Assembly: GCA_947455145.1 (NCBI GenBank)
Contig: CANGME010000012.1
Location: 59,679 to 123,678, forward strand
Source of the DNA: Comamonadaceae bacterium
GTDB lineage: Bacteria > Pseudomonadota > Gammaproteobacteria > Burkholderiales > Burkholderiaceae_C
Length of the DNA: 64,000 nucleotides
Direction: 5' to 3'
Shown here: positions 19,184-29,037 of the stretch, in pieces
Layout of the letters: every line of letters begins with the position of its first letter
Numbering within the stretch: the first letter of the stretch is position 1
Made by a program: the position numbers and the translations under genes
The notes under the pieces: model-generated
The model's input: only the letters and a program-made list of their open reading frames with translations
The model's database searches: none
Told to the model about the DNA's origin: nothing

Positions 19184-20137
19184 ATGAAAATCTGGACATT
19201 GGTTTTATCGCTGGCTTTGGCCTTGGGTAGCGTGACGGCAGAGGCTAAGCGCCTGGGCGGCGGCGGCTCCACGGGCAAGCAATCCAGCAATGTGACGCAG
19301 CGTGAGGCAGCCCCCGCTCAAAGCGCGGCAAAGCCTGCTGCGACCCCAGCGGCCCCGGCTGCGCAGCCTGCCAAGCGCCCTTGGGGTGCCATGCTGGGCG
19401 GTTTGGCGGCGGGTCTGGGTCTGGCTTGGTTGGCCAGCTCCTTGGGTCTGGGTGAGGCTTTTGGACAGTTCATCATGATCGCATTGGCCGTACTGCTTGT
19501 CATGGTGGCGATTGGCTGGTTCATGCGTAACCGCCGTAACGCAACCGCGCAAAACAACAGCCCGTTTGCGTTTCAGGGCGCGGGTGCAGGTGGGGTGGGA
19601 ACGCCTAGCCAGTACAAGCCTCAGAACGTGGGCAATGACGCTTCAGCGCGCCCATGGGAGTCCAACTCCACGCACTTCCACACGGACGATGTCAAGCAAA
19701 ACTCTGGCAGCATGATCGGCTCAGCGCTGGGGGGCTCTCAAGTCTGGGGCGTGCCTGCTGATTTCGACACGCCCGGCTTCCTGACCGCTGCCAAGGCCAA
19801 TTTCGTAACCCTGCAAGCCGCTTGGGACAAGTCAGACATCAACGCCCTGCGCGTGATGATGACGGACGACATGCTGCGCGAAATTCAGTCGCAACTGGCC
19901 GACCGTGAAACCCACACGGCTGCGTCAGCCAACCGCACCGATGTCGAGATGCTCGATGCCCAGTTGCTTGGCATCGAGGACACGGGTGCCGATTACATGG
20001 CCAGCGTGGAGTTCTCCGGCATGATCCGCGAGGAGCCCTCAGCAGGCCCAAGCCCCTTCCGCGAAGTGTGGAACATGACCAAACCCAAAGATGGCAGCCG
20101 GGGCTGGCTGGTGGCCGGGGTGCAGGCTTTGCAATAA
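19184..20137 (+). CDS. Tim44-like domain membrane protein
   Basis: A 317-aa protein with an N-terminal signal sequence (residues 1-21, cleavage after AEA), a basic Gly-rich segment, an Ala/Pro linker, a double hydrophobic segment (about 65-107) and a C-terminal Tim44-like domain. That domain shows FLTAAKANFVTLQAAWDKSD, LRVMMTDDML and a closing GWLVAGVQAL. Such proteins are common beside ubiJ-ubiB in Burkholderiales, and the domain is thought to bind lipids or membrane. A 70-bp gap with an AT-rich leader separates it from ubiE. Confidence 0.82.
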   Translation: MKIWTLVLSLALALGSVTAEAKRLGGGGSTGKQSSNVTQREAAPAQSAAKPAATPAAPAAQPAKRPWGAMLGGLAAGLGLAWLASSLGLGEAFGQFIMIALAVLLVMVAIGWFMRNRRNATAQNNSPFAFQGAGAGGVGTPSQYKPQNVGNDASARPWESNSTHFHTDDVKQNSGSMIGSALGGSQVWGVPADFDTPGFLTAAKANFVTLQAAWDKSDINALRVMMTDDMLREIQSQLADRETHTAASANRTDVEMLDAQLLGIEDTGADYMASVEFSGMIREEPSAGPSPFREVWNMTKPKDGSRGWLVAGVQALQ

Positions 20138-20189
20138 GCCGCAACGGTTAACGTCGGTTCCTGGGAAATCCGGGGAATAATTGGGGACT

Positions 20190-20741
20190 ATGGCAACACA
20201 GTCCCCTTTTTCATTCTTGGAAGATTTTCTTCAAAAGAGCAGTGCTAATTTTCAGCCCCCAGCATGGGTGGTGGATGAGACTCAGCGGCGTATCGTGCTG
20301 CTGCTCAACCACATCCTGATGCAAGAGCCCGAGGCCATGCGCCGCCTGGCCCGGCAAAAGGGCTTGACGGTGCTGTTTCAGTGGCGCGCCTTCACCTTGC
20401 AGTTGCTCGCCACCCCGGCGGGTTTGCTGGACCGGGCCGCGCCGTCACATGTGCCTGATTTGACCTTTACGCTCACCGAATCGTCGCCCCTTGCCATGGC
20501 GCAGGGCGTGGTGCGGGGCGACAAGCCCGCCATGCAGATCGTGGGCGATGTGCAACTGGCCTCTGAGGTCAATTGGTTGATCGAGAACGTGCGCTGGGAT
20601 GTGGAAGAAGACCTCTCACGTATCGTGGGGGATGCGCCCGCGCATGCGGTGGGGCAGGTGGCACGCCGCATGGCGGCTGCCTTGCGAGAGTTTGTCGCCC
20701 GCAGGCCGGGGCAAGGCTCATCCAACGGGCTTTCGACATGA
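20190..20741 (+). CDS. ubiJ: Ubiquinone biosynthesis accessory factor UbiJ (SCP2 domain)
   Basis: A 183-aa protein with a sterol-carrier SCP2-like domain (residues about 15-110) and a C-terminal helical region. It acts in the soluble Ubi complex, with UbiK, to hold the lipid intermediates. The ATG at 20190 is chosen over a TTG at 20181. Its stop overlaps the ubiB start (ATGA), so the two are translationally coupled, as in the E. coli ubiE-ubiJ-ubiB order. Confidence 0.85.
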   Translation: MATQSPFSFLEDFLQKSSANFQPPAWVVDETQRRIVLLLNHILMQEPEAMRRLARQKGLTVLFQWRAFTLQLLATPAGLLDRAAPSHVPDLTFTLTESSPLAMAQGVVRGDKPAMQIVGDVQLASEVNWLIENVRWDVEEDLSRIVGDAPAHAVGQVARRMAAALREFVARRPGQGSSNGLST

Positions 20742-22303
20742 TGCGGCTGTTCAGGGGTGTGTTCATTGTTTGGACTGTGTTGCGCTTCGGTCTAGACGAG
20801 TTGGTGCTCAATAGTTTTGAGAAGCCTTGGCTGCGCTTATTGGCGCGCATCGTCTCGTTCGGCCGCAATCTGGAGGCTCCGCGCGGGCAACGCCTGCGTG
20901 AGGCGCTGGAGCAGCTCGGCCCCATCTTCGTTAAATTCGGTCAAGTGCTCTCTACCCGGCGTGACCTCATGCCTGAAGACATTGCCGACGAACTGGCGCG
21001 CTTGCAAGACCGGGTGCCGCCTTTCAGCTCTGACGTGGCGGTGGCCAGCATTGAGCGGGCTTTTCGCAAGCCATTGAATCAAATTTTCGAATCGTTTGAC
21101 CGAGAGCCCATTGCCAGCGCGTCCATTGCCCAGGTGCATTTTGCGATGCTCAAAGACGGCCATGGTGCGGTGCGCGAGGTCGCTGTCAAGGTGCTGCGCC
21201 CCGGCATGTTGCCCGCCATTGAAAAAGACTTGAGTCTGATGCGCATGATGGCGGGCTGGGTCGATAGCCTCTCGTCCGACGGCAAACGCCTGAAGCCGCG
21301 CGAGGTGGTGGCCGAGTTTGACAAATACCTGCACGACGAGCTGGACTTGGTGCGCGAAGCCGCCAGCGCCGCGCAATTGCGCCGCAATATGGCCGGGCTG
21401 AACTTGGTGCTGATCCCCGAAATGATTTGGGACTATTGCACCACCGACGTCATCGTGATGGAGCGCATGAAGGGCATCCCCATCAGCCAGATAGCGCGCC
21501 TGCGTGAGGCGGGGGTGGACATTCCCAAGTTGGCGCGTGATGGCGTCACGCTGTTTTTTACCCAGGTGTTTCGCGATGGATTTTTCCACGCCGACATGCA
21601 CCCCGGCAACATCCAGGTCAGCATCGACCCGGCTACTTTTGGGCGCTACATCTCGTTGGATTTCGGCATTGTCGGCACGCTCACCGAGTACGACAAAGAG
21701 TACCTGGCGCAAAACTTCACCGCCTTCTTCCGGCGTGACTACAAGCGTGTGGCGCAACTGCACATCGAATCCGGTTGGGTGCCCGCGCACACCCGGGTGG
21801 ACGAGCTGGAGGCTGCCATCCGCACCGTGTGCGAGCCTTATTTTGATCGACCCCTGAAAGAGATTTCACTGGGTATGGTGTTGCTGCGCCTGTTCCAGAC
21901 CTCACGTCGTTTTCAGGTGGAGATCCAGCCGCAGCTGGTGCTGCTGCAAAAAACCCTGCTCAACATCGAAGGCCTGGGCCGCCAGCTCGACCCCGAGTTG
22001 GACCTTTGGAACACCGCCAAGCCGTTTCTAGAGCAATGGATGATGGACCAAATTGGCCCTAAAAAGTTGTGGGAACAACTCAAGGAGCAAGCCCCACGCT
22101 ACGCCAAGATGCTGCCAGAGTTACCGCGCCTGCTGCACGACTACCTGGCCCATCGCCCTTCGGACTACCAGCGTGATCTGCGCGAGTTGTTGGTCGAACA
22201 AAAAAGAACCAACAAGCTGTTGCAAGGCCTGGTGTATGGCTGCATTGGCTTTGTGCTGGGCTTGATCGTGATGCAGCTTGTGGTGAGAGTTGAGTTGTTT
22301 TGA
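20738..22303 (+). CDS. ubiB: Ubiquinone biosynthesis ATPase/kinase-like protein UbiB
   Basis: A 521-aa ADCK/UbiB-family protein. It has the family's extended KxGQ motif ([16 protein letters not shown]), the Ala-rich nucleotide loop [21 protein letters not shown], and two C-terminal transmembrane helices (from about residue 480). The open frame runs upstream to 20573, but [19 protein letters not shown] is the conserved N-terminus, so 20738 is the start, inside the end of ubiJ. It promotes ubiquinone synthesis, probably by ATP-driven lipid extraction. Confidence 0.96.
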   Translation: MMRLFRGVFIVWTVLRFGLDELVLNSFEKPWLRLLARIVSFGRNLEAPRGQRLREALEQLGPIFVKFGQVLSTRRDLMPEDIADELARLQDRVPPFSSDVAVASIERAFRKPLNQIFESFDREPIASASIAQVHFAMLKDGHGAVREVAVKVLRPGMLPAIEKDLSLMRMMAGWVDSLSSDGKRLKPREVVAEFDKYLHDELDLVREAASAAQLRRNMAGLNLVLIPEMIWDYCTTDVIVMERMKGIPISQIARLREAGVDIPKLARDGVTLFFTQVFRDGFFHADMHPGNIQVSIDPATFGRYISLDFGIVGTLTEYDKEYLAQNFTAFFRRDYKRVAQLHIESGWVPAHTRVDELEAAIRTVCEPYFDRPLKEISLGMVLLRLFQTSRRFQVEIQPQLVLLQKTLLNIEGLGRQLDPELDLWNTAKPFLEQWMMDQIGPKKLWEQLKEQAPRYAKMLPELPRLLHDYLAHRPSDYQRDLRELLVEQKRTNKLLQGLVYGCIGFVLGLIVMQLVVRVELF

Positions 22304-22315
22304 AGAGCTGCTATC

Positions 22316-23761
22316 GTGCTTTTGACCCTTGTCATTGTTTATCTCCTAGTCACCATCGCTATTGGCCTGATCGCTGCCAAGCGGGTTAAGAGTTCGGCGG
22401 ACTTCGCCATCGCCGGGCGGCGCTTGCCGCTCTTCATGATTGTCACCACCACTTTTGCTACCTGGTTCGGCTCGGAGACGGTGCTGGGCATTCCGGCCAA
22501 GTTTGTCAACGGCGGTTTGAATAGCGTGGTTGAAGACCCGTTTGGCGCGGGAACGTGCCTGATTTTGGTGGGCTTGTTTTTTGCGGGCAAGCTTTACCGC
22601 ATGACGCTGCTGACCATCAGCGACTACTACCGAGAGCGTTATGGCCGCACAGTAGAGGTGGTGTGCTCGCTCATCATCATGCTGAGCTACCTGGGCTGGG
22701 TATCGGCGCAGGTTACTGCCTTGGGCCTGGTGTTCAATGTCTTGTCGGCAGGCAGCATCAGCATCCCCGTGGGCATGGTGATTGGCGTGGTGTCTATCCT
22801 GGCCTATACCCTGTTTGGCGGCATGTGGTCGGTGGCGGTGACGGACTTTATCCAGATGATTATTTTGGTTGCGGGTCTGAGCGTTATCACGGTGTTTGCG
22901 GCTGACATGGCCGGTGGGGCCGACAAGGTGGTGAACCTGGCCCTGAGCCGTGACCTCTTCAAGTTTTGGCCCGAGCCGAGCTTCAAAGACATGGTGTTTT
23001 TCTTTGCTGCTGCCATCACCATGATGCTAGGCTCCATCCCCCAGCAAGACGTGTTTCAGCGCGTGATGTCTGCCAACAGTCCGACGGCTGCGACACGCGG
23101 CCCCGTCATCGGCGGCATTTGCTACATCCTGTTTGCCTTTGTGCCCATGTTCCTGGTGGCCAGCGCGCTGCTCATCATGCCGGAGCAAACGGCCATGTTA
23201 CTCAAGGACGACCCACAAAAAGTGCTACCCACCCTGGTGCTGGAGAAGATGCCCTTCGTGATGCAGGTGCTGTTTTTTGGCGCTTTGCTATCAGCCATCA
23301 AATCATCGGCATCGGCTACTTTGCTGGCCCCCAGCGTGACCTTTGTGGAGAACATCTGGCGTCAATTTAACCCGCGTATTAGCGATAAAAAAGAACTTAA
23401 AACCATGCGCATCACCGTGCTGGTGTTCAGTGCCCTGGTCTTGATCTACGCCATTGCGATGCAGGGTACCCCGATTTACGAGATGGTGTCCGGGGCCTAT
23501 CAGGTCACATTGGTCGGGGCTTTTGTGCCACTGGTGTTTGGGCTGTACTGGAAACGGGCCTCCACCCAGGGGGCGATTTTTTCCATCATTCTTGGGGTGC
23601 TGACCTGGGTTTTGTTCATGGTCACCCCCGCTGGTGAAGAGTTCCCGGCGCAACTGGCGGGCGTCCTGGCCGCCCTGGTCGGCATGCTGGCGGGTTCGCT
23701 GGGCCCACAGTCCATTGCTAACCAACAGGCCTCTCATCACACACTGGTTGGGCTCCGCTGA
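22316..23761 (+). CDS. Sodium:solute symporter family protein (SSS)
   Basis: A 481-aa polytopic membrane protein with about 13 predicted helices. SSS-family marks are the FAIAGRRLPLFM and TTTFATWFGSETVLGIPAKFVNGG region near the N-terminus, ISDYYRERYGR, and YTLFGGMWSVAVTDFIQM. The start is a GTG, 12 bp after the ubiB stop. The substrate cannot be told from sequence; relatives carry organic acids, proline or pantothenate. Confidence 0.88.
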   Translation: MLLTLVIVYLLVTIAIGLIAAKRVKSSADFAIAGRRLPLFMIVTTTFATWFGSETVLGIPAKFVNGGLNSVVEDPFGAGTCLILVGLFFAGKLYRMTLLTISDYYRERYGRTVEVVCSLIIMLSYLGWVSAQVTALGLVFNVLSAGSISIPVGMVIGVVSILAYTLFGGMWSVAVTDFIQMIILVAGLSVITVFAADMAGGADKVVNLALSRDLFKFWPEPSFKDMVFFFAAAITMMLGSIPQQDVFQRVMSANSPTAATRGPVIGGICYILFAFVPMFLVASALLIMPEQTAMLLKDDPQKVLPTLVLEKMPFVMQVLFFGALLSAIKSSASATLLAPSVTFVENIWRQFNPRISDKKELKTMRITVLVFSALVLIYAIAMQGTPIYEMVSGAYQVTLVGAFVPLVFGLYWKRASTQGAIFSIILGVLTWVLFMVTPAGEEFPAQLAGVLAALVGMLAGSLGPQSIANQQASHHTLVGLR

Positions 23762-23768
23762 GGGGCTT

Positions 23769-23800
23769 TTGCCAGGTTTTTGGCGCTGGCTGCCTATAAT
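23769..23800 (+). promoter_or_regulatory. Possible promoter upstream of the fmdB-type gene
   Basis: A perfect -10 box TATAAT lies at 23795-23800, 35 bp before the FmdB start. The best -35 candidate, TTGCCA at 23769-23774, is 20 bp away, which is longer than ideal, so only the -10 is persuasive. Confidence 0.35.
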
Positions 23801-23834
23801 CGAGGGTTTTGCACCCTACAAACCAAATCCAACC

Positions 23835-24185
23835 ATGCCCATCTACGCCTACCGCTGTGAGTCCTGCGGTTTAGCCAAGGACGTTTTGCAGAAAATGTCA
23901 GACGATGTGCTGACCGATTGCCCTGCCTGCGGGGCCGCCACGTTTAAAAAACAAGTGACCGCTGCGGGCTTCCAGCTCAAGGGTTCGGGCTGGTACGCCA
24001 CTGATTTCCGCAACGGATCGTCCAGCGGTGAGAAACCCGCCACGTCAGCCACGGCCACAGCTCCTGCGGCTGATGCCAGCAAACCGGCTGAATCCACACC
24101 GGCCAAGTCAGAGGCTACAGCCACACCTGCCAGCACGGTCACAGCTCCCGCTGCGTCCACCCCGTCCAGCAATACGGTTAGCTGA
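23835..24185 (+). CDS. FmdB-family zinc ribbon protein
   Basis: A 116-aa protein with an N-terminal zinc ribbon, MPIYAYRCESCG and CPACG (four Cys), then FQLKGSGWYATDF, and a low-complexity Ala/Thr/Pro/Ser tail. The ATG at 23835 starts the conserved MPIYAY; the frame is open further upstream by chance. Regulatory roles are suspected for the family but not shown. The stop overlaps the next start (TGATG). Confidence 0.9.
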   Translation: MPIYAYRCESCGLAKDVLQKMSDDVLTDCPACGAATFKKQVTAAGFQLKGSGWYATDFRNGSSSGEKPATSATATAPAADASKPAESTPAKSEATATPASTVTAPAASTPSSNTVS

Positions 24186-24853
24186 TGAAATCTTCAACCA
24201 TTGCCAAACTGCGCACCTGGCTCTTTTCGGGCCTTTTGGTGTTGGTGCCGCTCATCATCACCCTGTGGGTATTGGACTGGGTGGTGTCCACGTTGGATCA
24301 AACGCTGCGCATTTTGCCCAGGTCATGGCAGCCAGATCAGCTCTTGGGCCTACACATCCCCGGTTTTGGTGTCATTTTTGCCTTGGTGATGGTGTTGGTG
24401 ATTGGTGCGATGGCGTCCAACTTCATCGGCAACAAGATGGTGACGTGGTGGCACAGCCTGCTCAACCGCATTCCCGTGGTTCGCTCGATTTACTCCGGCG
24501 TCAAGCAGGTGTCTGACACCCTGTTTTCCGAAAAAGGCAATGCGTTTCACCAAGCTTTGCTGGTCAAATGGCCGCACGAGGGCATGTGGACGATTGCCTT
24601 TCTCACCGGCACGCCCGGTGGCGACTTGAAAAACCACCTGGTGGGCGACTACCTGAGCGTGTACGTGCCCACCACACCCAACCCAACGGGTGGCTACTTG
24701 GTCATGGTCAAGAAAAGCGACTGCATTGAACTCGCCATGAGCGTGGACGAAGCCCTGGCCTATGTGATTTCCATGGGCGTGATCGTCCCCGGTGGCCCCA
24801 AAGCCCTCAACCTCCCAAAGCAAGCCGAGACTGGCTCGCACTCCAATTCCTGA
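24185..24853 (+). CDS. DUF502 family membrane protein
   Basis: A 222-aa protein with two N-terminal transmembrane segments ([17 protein letters not shown], and [14 protein letters not shown] near residue 65) and a conserved soluble domain including [14 protein letters not shown] and the MGVIVPGGP end. DUF502 proteins occur next to aspS across betaproteobacteria, as here. The function is unknown. Confidence 0.88.
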   Translation: MKSSTIAKLRTWLFSGLLVLVPLIITLWVLDWVVSTLDQTLRILPRSWQPDQLLGLHIPGFGVIFALVMVLVIGAMASNFIGNKMVTWWHSLLNRIPVVRSIYSGVKQVSDTLFSEKGNAFHQALLVKWPHEGMWTIAFLTGTPGGDLKNHLVGDYLSVYVPTTPNPTGGYLVMVKKSDCIELAMSVDEALAYVISMGVIVPGGPKALNLPKQAETGSHSNS

Positions 24854-24866
24854 AAGAAAAATTGTT

Positions 24867-26681
24867 ATGGCCATGCGTTCCCACTATTGCGGTTTAGTTA
24901 CCGAAGCCCTGCTGGGCCAAACCGTCACTCTGTGTGGTTGGGTCAACCGTCGCCGCGACCATGGCGGTGTGATATTTGTTGACCTGCGCGACCGCGAAGG
25001 CTATGTGCAAGTGGTGTGCGACCCAGACCGCGCCGACATGTTCAAGACCGCCGAAGGCCTGCGCAACGAGTTCTGTATCCAGATCAAAGGCTTGGTGCGC
25101 GCCCGCCCTGAAGGCACGGTGAATGACGGCCTCAAGAGTGGCAAGATCGAGCTGCTGTGCCATGAGCTGACGGTGCTCAACCCCTCGGTCACGCCCCCGT
25201 TCCAGTTGGATGACGACAACCTGTCGGAGACGACTCGTCTGACGCACCGGGTGCTGGACTTGCGCCGCCCCTACATGCAAAACAACCTCAAGCTGCGCTA
25301 CAAGGTGACGATGGAGGTGCGCAAGTTCCTCGATGAAGAAGGCTTCATCGACATTGAAACCCCCATGCTCACCAAGAGCACGCCCGAAGGCGCGCGTGAT
25401 TATCTGGTGCCCAGCCGTGTCCATGATGGTCACTTCTTCGCCTTGCCGCAGTCCCCCCAGTTGTTCAAGCAGTTGCTTATGGTGGCCGGTTATGACCGCT
25501 ACTACCAAATCACCAAGTGCTTCCGCGATGAAGACCTACGCGCCGACCGCCAGCCCGAATTCACCCAGATTGATATTGAAACCTCGTTCCTGGGCGAGGA
25601 AGAAATTCGTGACATGTTCCAGGGCATGATCACCAGCGTTTTCAAGAAAACCATCAACGTTGATCTGGGCGAGTTCCCGGTGATGACGTATGCCGACGCC
25701 ATGCACCAGTACGGCTCTGACAAGCCCGATCTGCGCGTCAAGCTGGCCTTCACCGAACTGACCGATGTGATGGGCGATGTGGACTTCAAAGTGTTCTCCG
25801 GCGCGGCCAACATGAAGGGTGGCCGCGTGGTGGCCTTGCGCGTGCCGGGCGGCTCGGTGGAGGGCGGTGGCATCAGCCGTGGCGAGATTGACGCCTACAC
25901 CGAGTTCGTCAAGATTTACGGTGCGAAGGGTCTGGCCTACATCCGCGTCAATGACCTGAGCAAGGGTCGTGACGGCTTGCAGTCACCCATCGTCAAAAAC
26001 ATCCACGACAAAGCGCTGGCCGAAGTGCTCTCACGCAGCGGTGCGCAAAACGGCGACTTGATCTTCTTCGGTGCCGACAAAGCCAAAATCGTCAACGACG
26101 CCATTGGCGCGCTGCGCCTGAAAATCGGCCTGAGCGAGTTCGGCAAAAAGAACGGCTTGTTTGAGGCGGGCTGGCGTCCGATGTGGGTGGTGGACTTTCC
26201 CATGTTCGAGTACGACGAAGAGGCCCAGCGCTACACCGCCACCCATCACCCCTTCACCGCCCCCAAAGACGGCCACGAAGACTGGATGGTCACCGCGCCC
26301 GAGAAGTGCATCTCCAAAGGCTACGACATGGTGCTCAACGGTTGGGAAATGGGCGGAGGATCGGTGCGTATCCACCAAGCCGATGTGCAGCAAAAAGTGT
26401 TCGATGCCCTCAAGATCACGCCTGAAGAAGCGCAGCAAAAGTTTGGCTTCTTGCTGGACGCACTGCAATATGGCGCGCCCCCGCACGGTGGCCTGGCCTT
26501 TGGTCTGGACCGCATCGTCACGTTGATGACCGGTGCCGAGTCGATCCGCGATGTGATCGCCTTTCCCAAGACCCAGCGCGCTCAATGTTTGCTGACGCAA
26601 GCCCCGAGCCCGGTGGACGAGAAGCAACTGCGCGAGCTGCACATTCGCTTGCGCACGGTGGATCCGATTAAGGCGGCTTGA
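24867..26681 (+). CDS. aspS: Aspartyl-tRNA synthetase
   Basis: A 604-aa bacterial-type class II synthetase: N-terminal anticodon-binding OB fold, catalytic core with motif 2 ([16 protein letters not shown]) and motif 3 (GLAFGLDRI), and the inserted GAD domain (about residues 285-420). The start is the ATG at 24867; the frame is open upstream. His32 in NRRRDHGG aligns with the His described for the non-discriminating AspRS of Pseudomonas aeruginosa, where E. coli has Leu. This suggests that the enzyme also charges tRNA-Asn for GatCAB amidation (inference). Confidence 0.97.
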   Translation: MAMRSHYCGLVTEALLGQTVTLCGWVNRRRDHGGVIFVDLRDREGYVQVVCDPDRADMFKTAEGLRNEFCIQIKGLVRARPEGTVNDGLKSGKIELLCHELTVLNPSVTPPFQLDDDNLSETTRLTHRVLDLRRPYMQNNLKLRYKVTMEVRKFLDEEGFIDIETPMLTKSTPEGARDYLVPSRVHDGHFFALPQSPQLFKQLLMVAGYDRYYQITKCFRDEDLRADRQPEFTQIDIETSFLGEEEIRDMFQGMITSVFKKTINVDLGEFPVMTYADAMHQYGSDKPDLRVKLAFTELTDVMGDVDFKVFSGAANMKGGRVVALRVPGGSVEGGGISRGEIDAYTEFVKIYGAKGLAYIRVNDLSKGRDGLQSPIVKNIHDKALAEVLSRSGAQNGDLIFFGADKAKIVNDAIGALRLKIGLSEFGKKNGLFEAGWRPMWVVDFPMFEYDEEAQRYTATHHPFTAPKDGHEDWMVTAPEKCISKGYDMVLNGWEMGGGSVRIHQADVQQKVFDALKITPEEAQQKFGFLLDALQYGAPPHGGLAFGLDRIVTLMTGAESIRDVIAFPKTQRAQCLLTQAPSPVDEKQLRELHIRLRTVDPIKAA

Positions 26682-26699
26682 GACCGAGTTTGAGGTAAG

Positions 26700-26728
26700 A
26701 AAAAAGGCGCTGATTCAGCGCCTTTTTT
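26700..26728 (+). terminator. Rho-independent terminator of aspS
   Basis: Stem GGCGCTG (26706-26712) and CAGCGCC (26716-26722), preceded by A6 and followed by TTTTTT (26723-26728), 18 bp after the aspS stop. The A and T runs extend the stem on both sides. Confidence 0.9.
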
Positions 26729-26765
26729 GTTGGATCGGCTCGACCTTGTTAGCCAATGCAGTTAT

Positions 26766-26927
26766 TCATTTTTTCACTGCTGCTTCGCTGCAGGGTACGA
26801 CAGGCTTCTTCTGGGTGAACTTGGCAGCCGCTTCTGCTAACTTGCGCTTGCGCTCCAGGTTGACTCTTTCGAGCTCAGCGTGGTTGCTTTTCTTCATGTT
26901 GGGGTCTTTACCGAATACGCCTGCCAT
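26766..26927 (-). CDS. 53-aa basic protein of unknown function
   Basis: This small frame starts at ATG 26927 with an AAAGGAAG Shine-Dalgarno 7 bp away and ends at the TGA at 26766-26768. The product begins MAGVFGKDPNMKKSNHAEL, is rich in Lys and Ala, is predicted helical through the middle (RVNLERKRKLAEAAAKF) and ends in VKK with one Cys. I do not recognise it, but the strong ribosome site and lack of a competing frame make it credible. It converges with aspS. An intrinsic terminator faces it from upstream. Confidence 0.55.
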   Translation of the reverse strand: MAGVFGKDPNMKKSNHAELERVNLERKRKLAEAAAKFTQKKPVVPCSEAAVKK

Positions 26928-26960
26928 AGTGATGCTTCCTTTGATTTGACTTGCAGACCA

Positions 26961-27002
26961 AAATAAAAAACCCCGTGCTACAAATAAGTAGCTCCGGGGT
27001 TG
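26961..27002 (-). terminator. Intrinsic terminator on the minus strand
   Basis: Read on the minus strand, AACCCCG..GCTA pairs with TAGC..CGGGGTT around CTTATTTG and is followed by TTTTTTATTTT. This is a strong terminator for transcripts that come from about 27100 leftward. No protein gene ends there; directly upstream lies the tRNA-Ser-like remnant, whose original terminator this may be. It also lies in the leader of the 53-aa gene. Confidence 0.8.
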
Positions 27003-27021
27003 ACGCCTAAAAGGGCTATCT

Positions 27022-27079
27022 TGGCGCAGAGCCTGAAATTTTAACCCATGGTACCTTGTGGCACAGTTGAATTCGGGTC
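27022..27079 (-). repeat. Degenerate copy of the 3' part of tRNA-Ser (probable attachment-site remnant)
   Basis: On the minus strand these 58 bases align without gaps to positions 31-88 of the tRNA-Ser(CGA) at 31818-31905, with 43 identities by hand count. Shared blocks include GACYCGAA around the anticodon, CAAGGTACC of the variable arm, TGGGTT of the T arm and the terminal CGCCA. Upstream of position 31 similarity drops to chance, so the 5' third is missing. Same orientation and a terminator just downstream fit the displaced end left by integration into a tRNA gene. Confidence 0.6.
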
Positions 27080-27161
27080 CGGCCAGCTTCAGGCTAGCGC
27101 TGCTCGTTGGATGAGCTGGGGGTGAATTTACGAGCCCCGTACAATTTAAAAAAGAGGACGC

Positions 27162-28154
27162 ATGACATATTCACTTCCGCAGCGCTTGCTGCCCCCGCTT
27201 GTATGGGCGCTTGCTTTATGCACACTGGCACCTCTGGTCAGGTCTCAAACCAGTGCAGCCTGGCCGAGCAAAAATATCAAACTGGTGGTGCCCTATGCCG
27301 CCGGTGGCCCGGCTGACTTGGTGGCCCGTGAATTGGCCCAGGTGTTGGCCAAAGATTTGCATCAAGCCGTTACGGTGGAGAACATGGGCGGCGCAATGGG
27401 TGTGCCTGCCTTGAGCGCTGTGGCAAGGGCTGAAACCGATGGGCATACACTGCTCCTGGCGGCTTTTGGCAACATGGTGTTGCAGCCCATGCTGAGCAAA
27501 CATGGCGGTGCTGATTTGGTGACCAAACTGCGACCCGTAGCCACTGTTTCAACCGCTCCGCATGTGTTGGTGGTGTCTGCCAAATTGCCCGTGAAATCCG
27601 TGCAAGAGCTGGTCGATTACGCACGCGCCAACCCAGGCAAAGTCAGCTTCGCTTCGGCAGGCACAGGTGGGACTGCCCACTTGGGTATGGAGATGTTCAA
27701 AGCACTGTCCAAAACCGATGTGCTGCACGTGCCCTACAAAGGAAGCTCGGGCGCAGTGAATGACTTGGTTTCGGGTCAGGTGAGTGCCATGTTCAGCAGT
27801 CTTCCGTCGCTCCAGGGCTTGGCCGACAAGGGTTATGTGCGCGTGTTGGCCGCTACGGCACCCAGCAACTCGGCGGCGATCCGCGCTTTGCCTTTACTCT
27901 CCACCACTCTTCCCGGCTTTGAATACACCACGTGGTACGCCATGTATGCCCCTTTGGCCACACCCAAGCCCTTGTTGGATCGCATCAATCAAGCCTTGAT
28001 GCGCGCCCTGAAAAATCCGACCCTGATCGCCAAGATTGAACCAGCGGGCACCGAGCTTCAGGCAGGCTCGCCGGAGGAGGTCACGGCTTGGACCCAGCGT
28101 GACATTGAAAAATGGAGCCGCGTGATTCGAGAAGCCAAAATCGCGGTGGAATAA
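27162..28154 (+). CDS. Bug-family tripartite tricarboxylate transporter substrate-binding protein
   Basis: A 330-aa periplasmic binding protein of the TctC/Bug family, which is greatly expanded in Burkholderiales. It has a signal peptide (residues about 1-28) followed by WPSKNIKLVVPYAAGGPADLVAREL, the hallmark of the family. The segments FASAGTGGTAHLGMEMFK and HVPYKGSSGAVNDLVSGQV are the ligand-loop motifs. The start has an AGAGGACG Shine-Dalgarno. No TctA/TctB membrane genes are nearby, so it is an orphan. It is the first gene after the tRNA-like remnant and may be part of the island. Confidence 0.9.
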   Translation: MTYSLPQRLLPPLVWALALCTLAPLVRSQTSAAWPSKNIKLVVPYAAGGPADLVARELAQVLAKDLHQAVTVENMGGAMGVPALSAVARAETDGHTLLLAAFGNMVLQPMLSKHGGADLVTKLRPVATVSTAPHVLVVSAKLPVKSVQELVDYARANPGKVSFASAGTGGTAHLGMEMFKALSKTDVLHVPYKGSSGAVNDLVSGQVSAMFSSLPSLQGLADKGYVRVLAATAPSNSAAIRALPLLSTTLPGFEYTTWYAMYAPLATPKPLLDRINQALMRALKNPTLIAKIEPAGTELQAGSPEEVTAWTQRDIEKWSRVIREAKIAVE

Positions 28155-28200
28155 ATAGGCTTAGGCCTTGGATTTTTTAGCTTAAAAGGGAAATTCATCC

Positions 28201-29037
28201 ATGATCCAGAATCGGCGTCGTTTTTTACTTGAATCTGTTGGCTTGGTTGGGATTGGCTTGACAGGGTGTGCCAGTCTGGCAAATGGAACCCAGGTGTTTG
28301 ATTCGCACTGTCACATCATTGATACCCGCTTCCCCGTCATCGCCAATCAGGGCTACCTGCCACCGCCCTATCCACTAGACGAATATTGCCAACAGACCCG
28401 CCCCTTGGGCATCACCTCCGGGGCCATTGTTTCAGGCTCGTTCCATGGGTTTGATCAAAGCTATCTGCGTGCTGTGTTGCCGGCTCTCGGTCCAGAGTGG
28501 GTGGGCGTGACGCAGGTGCCGTCGGATATCCCTGACAAAGAGGTACTGGAACTCAGTCGACTGGGTGTTCGGGCGCTTCGTTTCAACTTATTCAGAGGCC
28601 GCATTGATAGCGTTGACGAAATCATGTCCCTGGCCCAAAGGGTGAACCAAGTCGGCCAGTGGCACGCGGAAATTTACGCCGATGCGGCGGCGCTCGCGCC
28701 CCACGTAGCCAGACTGTCCAAGTTGCCGAAAATTGTGATTGACCACCTGGGCATGACGAAAAAAGGTCTTCCCGCCGTGCTTGATCTGGTTGACGCAGGG
28801 GCGTGTATTAAAGCCACGGGTTTTGGCCGGGTCGATATGGACATTCCCAAGGCGTTGGAAAAAATTGCTGCGCGCAACCCCAACGCGCTTGTCTTTGGCA
28901 CGGATCTGCCGTCGACCCGTGCCAAACGTGCGTTCGACCCCAAGGATATGGGCTTAATTAAGCAGGTTTTAGGGGCTGAACTGGCTAATAAAGTGCTTTG
29001 GTCCAATGCCCGCAGGCTGTACCGTTTGCCAGTGTGA
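28201..29037 (+). CDS. TAT-type lipoprotein of the amidohydrolase-2 (metal-dependent hydrolase) family
   Basis: A 278-aa protein. The N-terminus NRRRFLLESVGLVGIGLTGC combines a twin-arginine-like motif with a lipobox (LTGC, Cys20), which predicts an exported lipoprotein. The rest is an amidohydrolase TIM barrel: FDSHCHIID holds the HxH metal site and VIDHLGM a second His. The fold resembles 2-pyrone-4,6-dicarboxylate lactonase and related hydrolases. It lies 46 bp after the Bug protein gene and probably forms an operon with it, which suggests hydrolysis of the transported ligand or a precursor outside the cytoplasm (inference). Confidence 0.8.
   Translation: MIQNRRRFLLESVGLVGIGLTGCASLANGTQVFDSHCHIIDTRFPVIANQGYLPPPYPLDEYCQQTRPLGITSGAIVSGSFHGFDQSYLRAVLPALGPEWVGVTQVPSDIPDKEVLELSRLGVRALRFNLFRGRIDSVDEIMSLAQRVNQVGQWHAEIYADAAALAPHVARLSKLPKIVIDHLGMTKKGLPAVLDLVDAGACIKATGFGRVDMDIPKALEKIAARNPNALVFGTDLPSTRAKRAFDPKDMGLIKQVLGAELANKVLWSNARRLYRLPV

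Noticed and set aside
26746..26949. 67-codon plus-strand frame after aspS
   Set aside because: It is opposite the better-supported 53-aa minus-strand frame, lies after a strong terminator, and has no promoter or ribosome site.
27022..27110. A functional second tRNA-Ser gene
   Set aside because: The 5' third has no tRNA similarity and the acceptor and D arms cannot form, so it is at best a remnant.
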